From: Halorubrum trapanicum
GTDB lineage: Archaea > Halobacteriota > Halobacteria > Halobacteriales > Haloferacaceae
Reading direction: 5' to 3'
NCBI RefSeq assembly: GCF_017873555.1
Contig: NZ_JAGGKE010000011.1
Location: 50,281-114,280 of the forward strand
DNA length: 64,000 nucleotides
Under the pieces are notes generated by a model. It had not been told where the DNA came from. It saw only the letters and a program-made list of their open reading frames with translations, and did no database searches. Within the stretch, counting starts at the first letter, position 1. The number at the start of each line of letters is the position of its first letter. The translations under genes were made by a program, and so were the position numbers. This document shows positions 11,509-19,149 of this stretch, in pieces.

Positions 11509-12414
11509 ATGGACGAGCCGGTCCTGCTGACGGGCGCCGGCGGACGGGTGGGACAGGCCATCCTCCGCGGTCTCGGCGACGACTACGAGTGGCGACTCCT
11601 CGACCGCGAGCCGCTCCCGGCCGCGAAGGTGCCCGACGGGGTCACCGACGCCGACCGGTACGTCGCCGACATCACCGACGAGCGCGCCGTCCGCGAGGCG
11701 GTCGCCGACGTCGGTGCGGTGATCCACCTCGCCGGCGACCCCCGGAAGACGGCGCCGTGGGACTCGGTCCTCCGAAACAACATCGACGGGGCGCAGGTCG
11801 TGATGCGCGCCGCCGCCGAGACCGGCGTCGAGAAGTTCGCGTTCGCCTCTTCGAACCACGCCGTCGGCGGCTACGAGACCGACGAGCGTACGCCGGACCT
11901 GTACCGCCCCGACGACGACTACCGGCTCGACGGCACCGAACTCCCCCGCCCCGGCAACCTCTACGGCGTCTCGAAGGCGGCGGGCGAGTCGCTCGGGCGC
12001 TTCTACCACGACGAGTTCGGCATGAGCGTCGTCTGCGTCCGCATCGGGAACCTCACCAGGGACCACCCGCCCCGCGAGTACGAGCGCGGGCAGGCGATGT
12101 GGCTCTCGCACCGCGACTGCGCGCACCTGTTCGACCGGTGTCTCCGGGCCGACTACGGCTACGAGATCGTGTACGGCATCTCGGACAACGACCGCCGCTA
12201 CTACTCGATCGAACGCGCCCGCGAGGCGCTCGGCTACGATCCGGCCGACAACTCCGCGGACTACACCTTCGAGGGCGAACCGAAGGCGGACCGTGACGTT
12301 GACGCGGCGGGGGAGGGGTCCGCTGCCGATTCCGACGCGCCCGACGCTGACGACGACGCGCCCGCGGAACCCAACTTCCCCGCCGACCCCGATGCGCCGA
12401 GCGACGACGCCTGA
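11509..12414 (+). CDS. azf: NAD-dependent glucose-6-phosphate dehydrogenase (archaeal zwischenferment)
   Basis: A 301-residue extended short-chain dehydrogenase (Rossmann) with the N-terminal nucleotide motif LLTGAGGRVGQAIL, a HLAGDP loop, SSNHAVGGYE, and the catalytic YGVSK of the Ser-Tyr-Lys set. It closely resembles the haloarchaeal Azf enzyme that starts the oxidative pentose phosphate pathway with NAD (RIGNLTRDHPPREYERGQAMWLS; YGISDNDRRYYSIERAR). The last 50 or so residues are a disordered Asp/Ala/Pro tail. Assignment as Azf rests on remembered family resemblance; the broader class (NAD-dependent epimerase/dehydratase) is certain. Confidence 0.82.
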   Translation: MDEPVLLTGAGGRVGQAILRGLGDDYEWRLLDREPLPAAKVPDGVTDADRYVADITDERAVREAVADVGAVIHLAGDPRKTAPWDSVLRNNIDGAQVVMRAAAETGVEKFAFASSNHAVGGYETDERTPDLYRPDDDYRLDGTELPRPGNLYGVSKAAGESLGRFYHDEFGMSVVCVRIGNLTRDHPPREYERGQAMWLSHRDCAHLFDRCLRADYGYEIVYGISDNDRRYYSIERAREALGYDPADNSADYTFEGEPKADRDVDAAGEGSAADSDAPDADDDAPAEPNFPADPDAPSDDA

Positions 12415-12469
12415 TCGATCCCGGTGGCCGTCGCCCGCGCCGCCGCTCCGACGCCGCGATACCGCGCCG

Positions 12470-13135
12470 CTAAAACAGGTCGTCGACGTCGCGCCGCTTC
12501 CGCTCCTCGATATCGACGTGATCGCGCAGCCGCGCCGCCACCTGCGGCCGCGCGTCGGGGGTGCGGAGGTACGCGAACAGCAGCTCCGCGAAGCGGGTCC
12601 GGCCCGTCCCGCGCTCTTCGCGCGCGAGGTCGGCCGCGGTCGCGAGCGCCTCCGCGTCGCCCGGCTCCCCCGTCCTCGCCAGCGCCGGCGCCGCGATCCC
12701 CGCCCCGACGAGCGACAGCCCGTCGAAACCCGGCGTCTCGTCGCCGACGCGAATCCGCGGCACGCTCGCCGACTCCACGTCTCTCGGGGCCGCAGCGAGT
12801 CGCTCCGCCCACTCGCGGACGGGTTCGATCGCGATCCCCTGCGGGTCGGCGACTCCGTTCAGCGCCGCGGCGGCGGCCTGTGCGTGTTCGATCGTCTCGG
12901 AGCGGTCGCCGTCGATCGCGCCCTGCGTCGCCGCCGCGGTCGCCGCTAGCCCCCGGAGCAGCCGCTCGGTGCCGTCGTTATCGCCGCCGTCCGGCGGTCG
13001 CCGTTCGCCTTCCCAGACGTCGCGGGCCGCGAGGAACCGGTCCTCGTTGAACAGCGCGGCGCCGGCGGTGATCGCGGCTAACGCGGACGGCGTGTCGCGC
13101 GCGTTTTCGTTCTGCCCGGAGTCGCGGTCGGTCAC
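12470..13135 (-). CDS. DUF309 domain protein
   Basis: A 221-residue helical protein whose N-terminal third carries the DUF309 signature (GAALFNEDRFLAARDVWEGE, with the alternating H/E-x-W pattern typical of the family). DUF309 proteins are small helical bundles of unknown biochemical role. The rest is an Ala-rich helical region without motifs. The gene converges with azf, with a 55-base gap. Confidence 0.75.
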   Translation of the reverse strand: MTDRDSGQNENARDTPSALAAITAGAALFNEDRFLAARDVWEGERRPPDGGDNDGTERLLRGLAATAAATQGAIDGDRSETIEHAQAAAAALNGVADPQGIAIEPVREWAERLAAAPRDVESASVPRIRVGDETPGFDGLSLVGAGIAAPALARTGEPGDAEALATAADLAREERGTGRTRFAELLFAYLRTPDARPQVAARLRDHVDIEERKRRDVDDLF

Positions 13136-13186
13136 GCCTCGCGGTCGGCGGCGACGACTGATAAATGGCGAGTTCCGCGACCGGCA

Positions 13187-13236
13187 GAGGGCGAGCGGTC
13201 AGCGGGGGAGCGGAGGGCGAGCGGTCAGCGGGGGAG
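13187..13236 (+). repeat. two direct repeats of 24 bp (26-bp spacing)
   Basis: The 24-base string beginning GAGGGCGAGCGGTCAGCG occurs at 13187-13210 and again at 13213-13236 in the short gap between two minus-strand genes. It is a simple tandem duplication. Confidence 0.85.
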
Positions 13237-13260
13237 AGATCGTCGCCCGCGGCGGGCGGA

Positions 13261-13539
13261 TCAGGTCTCTCGGACGGCGCCTTCGTCGTCCGGCAGGCGG
13301 ATCGTCCGGTCGACCGCGCTCGGGTACCGCCGGTGAAGCGCCGCGCCGGCGATCGCGCCGCAGAGGGCCGCCAGCGCGACCGCGGCCGCGGTCGGGAACG
13401 AGAGGGCCGCGACCGTCAACACCGGCAGCGCCGCGAAGGCGATCGCGACGCCGAGTGACGGGAGGGCCGCCGACCGGTGGGGATTCGCGTACAGATCGGG
13501 GTGGACGGTGCGTCTGGAGGGGGATCGGTCTGGATTCAT
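13261..13539 (-). CDS. small haloarchaeal membrane protein
   Basis: A 92-residue protein, not assigned to a family. After a charged N-terminus (MNPDRSPSRRTVHPDLYANP) come two hydrophobic segments of about 20 residues each (LGVAIAFAALPVLTVAAL; AAVALAALCGAIAGAAL), then an Arg/Asp-rich tail. This layout suggests two membrane helices with both ends cytosolic. The ATG at 13539 is used because the longer upstream frame is Arg/Pro-rich shadow sequence. It could form an operon with the DUF309 gene 125 bases downstream. Confidence 0.5.
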   Translation of the reverse strand: MNPDRSPSRRTVHPDLYANPHRSAALPSLGVAIAFAALPVLTVAALSFPTAAAVALAALCGAIAGAALHRRYPSAVDRTIRLPDDEGAVRET

Positions 13540-14044
13540 CGTCGGATGTGGATCGCGGCGCGAGGCGTCCGCCTCGCGGTTCGAGTCGGTTCGGTCGCCG
13601 AGGACGGCGTCGTGCGGTCTGCGGGCGACGAAGCGGTGTCGGGGAACGTCCGAGGGAAGGCGGCGCTCGCTTCGGGCACGAGTCGGCCGTCTCCCGTTCG
13701 GGGTCACGCGGCGGGGGTGCCGAGGAGAGCGGCGACCGGTCCGCGGACCCGCTTCCGGACGCTCCGGCGGGGGGCGAACGTCGGGATGGGGTCGCGGACG
13801 GTCATGGGTTTCCACCCGGCGGTGGGGGACCGACCGGGCGCGTTCTCACCGAGTGACGGAACCGAATTAATAGTTCTCTGCGTGTGTGAACCAATGGCGC
13901 GGCCGGGCCGTCGCGTCGAGCCGGCCGGAGAAGTCGGGTCGGCCGGAGAAGTCGAGTCGGCCGAGCCGATCGGGTCGACTATACAGTCCACGCGACCGAT
14001 CCACCAGTACACTAAGGGGGGCGGAGGGCATACCGCCGGTAGAC
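13540..14044. other. gap of about 500 bases without a convincing gene
   Basis: No frame here has haloarchaeal protein character. It contains an AT-rich TATA-like patch (ATTAATAG, 13866-13873) and an 18-bp tandem repeat. A 53-codon frame starting at ATG 13894 exists but is low-complexity. Confidence 0.6.
13915..13967 (+). repeat. 18-bp tandem repeat, nearly 3 copies
   Basis: Units of the form GTCGRGYCGGCCGGAGAA start at 13915, 13933 and 13951, the last incomplete. They lie in the leader region upstream of the antiporter gene and explain the repetitive peptide that a longer antiporter start would give. Confidence 0.85.
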
Positions 14045-15901
14045 GTGTCCAGTAGCCTGCTGCCGGTGATCGCGGTGATTCTCGTGTCGGGGCTCGCGGT
14101 ACAGCTACTCGCTCACCGCCTTCGGGTGCCGAGCGTCATCTTCTACCTCGCGATTGGGGTGGTGCTGGGTCCGGAGGTGCTGGGCCTCGTCACGCTGGAG
14201 ACGTTCGGCGACGGGTTGGAGATCATCGTCGGGCTCAGCGTCGCGATCATCGTCTTCGAGGGGGCGTTCGCGCTTCGGGTCGACCGGATCCGGCGCGCCT
14301 CGACGGTGTCGCTCCGGCTGGTGACGGTCAGCGCGGTCGTGATGTTCCTCGGCACGGCGGCGGCGGTTCACACCTTCACCGACGGCGAGTGGGAGATCGC
14401 GCTGCTGATCGGGGCGCTGCTGGTGGCGACCGGCCCGACCGTCATCACCCCGATCCTCAACGTGGTCCGGGTGCGGGACCACGTCGCGACCGCGCTGGAG
14501 ACGGAGGGGATCGTCAACGACGTGACCGCCGCGATCGTCGCGGTCGTGATCTTCGAGACGCTGCTGCTCGACGACCTCGGCGTCCCCGCGACGGTGCTGT
14601 CCTTCCTTCAGCGGTTCGGCGTCGGGATCGCCGCGGGGCTGCTCGCCACCGTCATCATCTACGTGTTGCTGGACAGCGACCTCGTCCCCGAACGCGACGT
14701 GCAGGCGTCGCAGTTCCTCGTGCTGGCGGCCGCTATCGGGTCGTTCGCGGCCGCCGAGGCCGTCGCCGCGGAGGCGGGCATCGCGGCGGCCGCGACGAGC
14801 GGGATCCTCCTCGGCAACCTCGACTTGGACAACCGCGAGGAGATAGAGAAGTTCGCGCAGAACACGACCACGATCGTCCTCTCGTTCGTGTTCATCTCGC
14901 TCGCCGCGCTGATCGACGTCGAGGCGATCGCCGCGCTCGGCGCCGGCGTGATCGCGATCGTCGCCGTCATCATGCTCGTCCTCCGGCCGCTGGGCGCGTT
15001 CATCGCGACCCTCGGCGTCGAGCGGTTCACCCGGCCCGAGCGGCTGTTCATCGCAAGCGTCGGGCCGCGGGGGATCATCCCGGCGAGCGTGGCGACGCTG
15101 TTCGCCATCGAGCTGGAGCTCGCCGGCAGCGTCGCGGCCGGCGAGCTGCTCGTCGGCACGGTGTTCGCGGTCATCTTTGCGACCGTCCTCGTCGAAGCGG
15201 GATTCGCGCGACAGATCGGCGAGTTCCTCGGAGTGTCACCAATGCGCACGATAATCATCGGCGGGGGTCGGGTCGGCCAGGCGCTCGCCACACGACTGGA
15301 GAACAGGGGCGAGTACGTCGTGGTCGTCGAGTCGGATCCGGAGGTGGTCGAGCGTGCGCGCTCGGAGGGGTACACCGTTTACGAGGGCGACGGCAGCGAC
15401 ACCGAGACGCTTCGCGGCGCGGGTATCGAGGACGCCAAGCGGTTCATCGCGACGACGGGCGACGACGATATCAACCTCCTCGCGTGTCAGCTCGCGATCA
15501 CCAAGTTCGACGTCGAGTCCGTGTATTCGCGCGTGAACGACCCCGACAACGTCGACGCCTTCGACAGTATCGGCGTCACCGGTATCGACGCGTCGACGGC
15601 GACCGCGGTCGCCATCGACGACGAGATAGAGCGCCCCGCGCTCACCCACTGGATGAACGAGCTCGGCGACAGCCACGACGTTCAGGAGGTCGAGGTGACC
15701 TCCCAGAAGCTCGCTGGCAAGACGATCCGCGACCTCAACGCGCAGATCCCCGACGGCACCTTCGTCGCCGTCGTCAGCCGCGACGGCGAAAACCGCGTCC
15801 CCTCGGCGGACAGCGTCCTCGAAATCGGCGACTACGTGACGTTCATCGGTGACACCGACGCGGTCCGCCGGGCGATGGACCGCTTCCACCCACACGACTA
15901 A
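14045..15901 (+). CDS. cation/proton antiporter with C-terminal TrkA-N and TrkA-C domains
   Basis: A protein of about 618 residues in two parts. The first 390 residues are a CPA-type antiporter membrane domain of about 12 helices (LAHRLRVPSVIFYLAIGVVL at the start; VGPRGIIPASVATLF near the end). Then comes a Rossmann RCK/TrkA-N domain (MRTIIIGGGRVGQALATRL, with the nucleotide-binding G-x-G-x2-G and a distal acidic ESDPE) and a TrkA-C domain (TIRDLNAQIPDGTFVAVVSRDG). It should exchange Na+ or K+ for H+ under nucleotide control. I choose the GTG at 14045. The frame is open to GTG 13886, but that extension is repeat-derived. Confidence 0.85.
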   Translation: MSSSLLPVIAVILVSGLAVQLLAHRLRVPSVIFYLAIGVVLGPEVLGLVTLETFGDGLEIIVGLSVAIIVFEGAFALRVDRIRRASTVSLRLVTVSAVVMFLGTAAAVHTFTDGEWEIALLIGALLVATGPTVITPILNVVRVRDHVATALETEGIVNDVTAAIVAVVIFETLLLDDLGVPATVLSFLQRFGVGIAAGLLATVIIYVLLDSDLVPERDVQASQFLVLAAAIGSFAAAEAVAAEAGIAAAATSGILLGNLDLDNREEIEKFAQNTTTIVLSFVFISLAALIDVEAIAALGAGVIAIVAVIMLVLRPLGAFIATLGVERFTRPERLFIASVGPRGIIPASVATLFAIELELAGSVAAGELLVGTVFAVIFATVLVEAGFARQIGEFLGVSPMRTIIIGGGRVGQALATRLENRGEYVVVVESDPEVVERARSEGYTVYEGDGSDTETLRGAGIEDAKRFIATTGDDDINLLACQLAITKFDVESVYSRVNDPDNVDAFDSIGVTGIDASTATAVAIDDEIERPALTHWMNELGDSHDVQEVEVTSQKLAGKTIRDLNAQIPDGTFVAVVSRDGENRVPSADSVLEIGDYVTFIGDTDAVRRAMDRFHPHD

Positions 15902-16081
15902 GCGGTGGATCAGGTCGTTCGGACCGTTCGTGGAGCGAGGGTGTGGGAGATCGGATCGCTGATCGACCGTTTATAAAAAGTCGGTATCGGTCCGATGGCT
16001 TCCGCTTAATCTCCGACCGATCGCTGATAAACAGCGAACCGAGAAACGGCGATGACGGCCGCTTAACCGCCAGCCGGTTAC

Positions 16082-16090
16082 CTAAAAATA
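16082..16090 (+). promoter_or_regulatory. TATA-like element before dispersed repeat copy A
   Basis: CTAAAAATA ends 20 bases before the first conserved base of the repeat (GAAC at 16111). The transcription start would therefore fall at the beginning of the conserved core. Confidence 0.4.
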
Positions 16091-16110
16091 GTCGATCATG
16101 AGTCGATGGT

Positions 16111-16473
16111 GAACACCTCCAAAGCCCCAGCCGCGAGGCAGGCGCACGCTCGCTGTCGTTCGAAAGGCGCTTCACGCCTTTCGTGATGACGAGAGAGCGA
16201 AGCTCTCTCGAACCACGCGCTTCACTCGGTCGCTCACTCGGTTCGCTCCCTCGTTCCAGTGCTTGCTTCGCCTGCGCCCGCCTCGCGACTGCCCCTTTGA
16301 GTCCCACCCGCACAGCACCTCTACCTCCCCAGCCTCGTCAGTCGCCTCCGCTTTGCTCCGGCGACTGACTCCAGTGAGGGACCGAAGGTCCCTCTGGCAG
16401 CCGGCGCGTAGCGCCGGCGACCTCGCACGCGCTCCTCGCGCCCGTCGGGCGCTCGGAGGCGCGCGCCACCGCA
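16111..16473 (+). repeat. dispersed repeat family, copy A (possible structured RNA)
   Basis: It shares with 38527-38680 (opposite strand) and 51655-51917 a start GAAC..C..CRAAGCCCCAGCC, a middle TTYGAGTCCCRCC...CGCACAGCA, a CCTCCCCAGCCTCGTC block and an end GCACGCGCCACCGC (GCGCGCGCCACCGC in this copy). Copy A is the longest (363 bp). Its inserted module is bounded by GCGAGGCAGGCGCACG and CGCCCGCCTCGCG, which pair. Additional hairpins such as AAAGGCGCTTCACGCCTTT and GAGAGAGCGAAGCTCTCTC sit inside. There is no coding character. I know no named family for it. Confidence 0.75.
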
Positions 16474-16639
16474 GAACCAAGTATCGCCGAACGTGTCGCC
16501 CAAGACCGACACACTGCTCGCAACCGTCGTGAGATTACAATCAAAAAAGTCCTGACGGAGTCCGACGCGAGCGAAGCGAGCGTCGGGCACGTCAGGAACG
16601 CTGCGGCTGTCGAACGAAGTGAGACAGCCGCAAAGTGAG

Positions 16640-16662
16640 CGTCCTGACGGAGATTTGAACTC
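16640..16662 (+). repeat. extra copy of the tRNA-Arg 3' end
   Basis: These 23 bases (starting CGTCCTGACGGAGATTTGAA) are identical to 16832-16854, which is the T-arm/acceptor 3' portion of the tRNA-Arg gene. They lie in the same orientation 192 bases away. A shorter 12-base copy lies at 16549-16560. Such tRNA 3' duplicates are typical of integration sites of mobile elements. Confidence 0.8.
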
Positions 16663-16831
16663 GGAAAGACGGTCGGCCTCGCTGCTCGCGGCGTCGCCGC
16701 TCGCTCGTTGAGGTGCTCGCTGCGCTCGCACCTCACTACGCTCGGCCGCTGCGACTTTCCTGCTCAAATCTCCGCAGAGTTTTTCGAGGCACGCACGGCT
16801 CGCTACGCTCGCCGTTTGGTGCCTCGAAAAA

Positions 16832-16904
16832 CGTCCTGACGGAGATTTGAACTCCGGTCCCTGGCTCCGCAAGCCAAGAGGATAGTCCACTACCCTACCA
16901 GGAC
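16832..16904 (-). tRNA. tRNA-Arg (anticodon GCG)
   Basis: The minus strand folds into a complete cloverleaf. The acceptor stem is GTCCTGG with TCAGGAC (one G-T pair at the base), the D arm contains GGGTAGTGGACTATCC, the anticodon loop is TTGCGGA giving GCG, and the T arm is CGGAG-TTCAAAT-CTCCG. The discriminator is G and no CCA is encoded. No intron is present. It reads CGC/CGU codons. The 3' end is directly followed by a long hairpin (16780-16831). Confidence 0.95.
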
Positions 16905-17150
16905 TCATCTCTACGTATCGCGGTAGAACTTAAGACGGTTACGGTCCGCCGGCCGCGTGCCTGCGGTCCGCACGGGCTCCGCGCGGGATGAACACCTTTT
17001 GTACCGATGGGACCCATGAACGCCTATGAGACGTCTTCGAGCCGCGAGCGCGACCCGGGTCGGTCGCCCCGCCGACCGGGCGGGATCCGGAACGAACCCC
17101 GGGCAACGGCAACGCTTATCCGCGAACTCGCCGACCACGGAGGTACGCGT

Positions 17151-18638
17151 ATGGGAGCCATAGAGGAGGTGTACGACGAGCTCGACACCGACGTCGAGTT
17201 CGAGGAGTTCGAGGCCGCCGTCGAGGACAAAGTCGAACAGATGGGCGGGCTGGCGGACGAGGAGACCGCCGCGATGCTCATCGCGCACGAGCTTCGCGAC
17301 GAGGAGGCCGACACCATCGCGGACATCGAACCGGGGATGAACGAGGTGAAGTTCCTCGGGAAGGTGACCGCAATCGGCGAGATTCGGACCTTCGAGCGCG
17401 ACGACGAGGAGGCCGAGGAGGGCCGCGTCTGTAACGTCGACGTCGCCGACGCCTCCGGCTCCGTCCGGGTCGCGCTGTGGGACGACATGGCCGCGGCCGC
17501 CGAGGAGGAACTCGAAGTCGGGCAGGTGCTCCGCGTCATGGGCCGCCCCAAGGAGGGGTACAGCGGCCTCGAAGTGAGCGCCGACAAGGTCGAACCGGAC
17601 GAGGACGCCGAGGTGGACGTCCAGGTGCTCGACACCTACCGCGTCGAGGACCTCACGCTCGGCGCGTCCGACGTCGACCTCGTCGGACAGGTGCTCGACA
17701 CCGACTCGATCCGGACCTTCGACCGCGACGACGGCAGCGAGGGGCGCGTGGCCAACCTCACCGTCGGCGACGAGACGGGCCGCGTGCGGATCACGTTGTG
17801 GGACGACAAGGCGGACCTCGCCGAGGAGTTCGACGCCGGCGAGGTCGTCGAGGTCGGCGACGGCTACGTCCGCGAGCGCGACGGCGACCTGGAGCTTCAC
17901 GTCGGCGACCGCGGCACCGTCGAGCGCGTCGACGACGACGTCGAGTACGTCCCGGAGACGACCGATATCGCCGACCTCGAGATCGGCCAGACGGTCGACA
18001 TCGCCGGCGGCGTCATCGAGACGGACCCGAAGCGGACGTTCGACCGCGACGACGGCAGCGAGGGACAGGTCCGGAACGTCCGGATCAAAGACGAGACGGG
18101 AGAGATCCGCGTCGCGCTGTGGGGCGACAAGGCCGACCGCGAGATCGACCTGGCCGACCGCGTCGTCTTCACCGACGTCGAGATCCAGGACGGGTGGCAG
18201 GACGACCTGGAGGCGTCCGCGAACTGGCGCTCGACCGTCTCCGTCCTCGACGGCGAGAGCGAGGCGGCGGGCGGCGTCGCGAACGGGGCGTCGGGATCCG
18301 GTGCCGGCGGGAGCGGCGACGCCGATAGCGCCGACCGCGACGCGAGCGAGACCGGGCTCGGCGCCTTCGCCGAGGACGGACAGAAGGCCGCCGCCGAGGC
18401 CGTCGCCGGCGAGTCCGACGACGACGGGAGCGGCGGCGCCGCGGCCGCGACGACGGAACGGTCGAGCGAGGACGTCGAGTTCACCGGGACGGTGGTCCAG
18501 ACGGGCGACCCGGTCGTGCTCGACGACGGTCAGCAGACGAGAACCGTCGACACCGACGCGAGCCTCCGGCTCGGCGAGGAGATAACCGTCCGCGGCCCGG
18601 AGCGCGACGGCACCATCGACGCGGACGACGTCTTCTGA
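17151..18638 (+). CDS. rpa2: replication factor A / single-stranded DNA-binding protein (RPA2 type)
   Basis: A 495-residue protein. A helical N-terminus (MGAIEEVYDELDTDVEFEEF) is followed by three clearly repeated OB folds, marked by GRVCNVDVAD..VRVALWDDMA, GRVANLTVGD..VRITLWDDKAD and GQVRNVRIKD..IRVALWGDKAD. A Gly/Ala/Asp-rich linker of about 80 residues and a small C-terminal OB-like tail come last. It coats ssDNA in replication and repair. Size and lack of a zinc finger match the stand-alone haloarchaeal RPA2 rather than the shorter RPA3 encoded at 52.2 kb. The ATG at 17151 is chosen; the longer upstream frame codes for Arg/Pro-rich shadow. Confidence 0.88.
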   Translation: MGAIEEVYDELDTDVEFEEFEAAVEDKVEQMGGLADEETAAMLIAHELRDEEADTIADIEPGMNEVKFLGKVTAIGEIRTFERDDEEAEEGRVCNVDVADASGSVRVALWDDMAAAAEEELEVGQVLRVMGRPKEGYSGLEVSADKVEPDEDAEVDVQVLDTYRVEDLTLGASDVDLVGQVLDTDSIRTFDRDDGSEGRVANLTVGDETGRVRITLWDDKADLAEEFDAGEVVEVGDGYVRERDGDLELHVGDRGTVERVDDDVEYVPETTDIADLEIGQTVDIAGGVIETDPKRTFDRDDGSEGQVRNVRIKDETGEIRVALWGDKADREIDLADRVVFTDVEIQDGWQDDLEASANWRSTVSVLDGESEAAGGVANGASGSGAGGSGDADSADRDASETGLGAFAEDGQKAAAEAVAGESDDDGSGGAAAATTERSSEDVEFTGTVVQTGDPVVLDDGQQTRTVDTDASLRLGEEITVRGPERDGTIDADDVF

Positions 18639-18688
18639 CGCGGCCGGTCTCCGTCCGGATCCGGCGGCGATGCGGGTAACGGAAAGCG

Positions 18689-18696
18689 TTATACGA
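18689..18696 (+). promoter_or_regulatory. TATA box of the histone operon
   Basis: TTATACGA is centred about 26 bases upstream of the histone ATG, giving a leaderless mRNA. It stands out in GC-rich surroundings. Confidence 0.55.
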
Positions 18697-18717
18697 TACA
18701 CGGACGCGTCTGTGTGT

Positions 18718-19149
18718 ATGAGTGTCGAGTTGCCGTTCGCGCCGGTCGACGGGATCATCCGGCGGAACGCGGGGGAACTCCGCGTCAGCGCGGACGCCGC
18801 CGAGGAGCTGGCCCGACGGATCCAATCGCACGGCGCGGAACTGGCCGTCGACGCGGCCGAGCGGGCGACCGCGGACGGCCGGAAGACGCTGATGGCGGCG
18901 GACTTCGGCGTCGAACAGGTCGTCGCCCGGGAGGACCTCACGCTGCCGGTCGCGCCCATCGACCGGATCGCTCGGCTCCGTATCGACGACCGGTATCGCG
19001 TCGGCGTCGACGCGCGGATTGCGCTGGCCGATATTCTGGAGGACTACGCCAACAACGTCGCGAGCGCGGCCGCGACGCTGGCCCGCCACGCGGACCGACG
19101 AACCGTACAGGCCGAGGACATCGAGACGTACTTCGCGCTGTTCGAGTAG
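18718..19149 (+). CDS. hstA: archaeal histone, two fused histone folds
   Basis: A 143-residue protein of two consecutive histone folds. The first is LPFAPVDGIIRRNAGELRVS through RKTLMAADFGVEQVV. The second is LPVAPIDRIARLRIDDRYRVG through RRTVQAEDIETYFALF. The internal fusion replaces the dimer of normal archaeal histones, as in other halophiles. The acidic surface and few lysines mean DNA wrapping is not certain; in haloarchaea such proteins may act more like transcription regulators. The stop codon is directly followed, with no gap, by the ATG of a histone deacetylase gene. Confidence 0.93.
   Translation: MSVELPFAPVDGIIRRNAGELRVSADAAEELARRIQSHGAELAVDAAERATADGRKTLMAADFGVEQVVAREDLTLPVAPIDRIARLRIDDRYRVGVDARIALADILEDYANNVASAAATLARHADRRTVQAEDIETYFALFE

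Larger units (their letters stand above)
15902..16831. other. repeat-rich region of about 900 bases without protein genes
   Basis: No credible coding frame; the open frames consist of repeat sequence. The region holds a dispersed repeat copy (16111-16473), REP-like palindromes built from CTCGCTTCGCTCGC-type strings, three partial copies of the tRNA-Arg 3' end, and a hairpin abutting the tRNA. AT-rich patches near 15970 and 16080 look like TATA boxes. Confidence 0.75.

Noticed and set aside
16172..16908. Several 60-195 codon frames over the repeat and tRNA region
   Set aside because: They are translations of palindromic repeats and of the tRNA itself, present in several frames at once.
17007..17150. 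Longer N-terminus for the RPA2-type protein
   Set aside because: The extension is Arg/Pro/Ser-rich and not halophile-like; the helical conserved N-terminus begins at ATG 17151.
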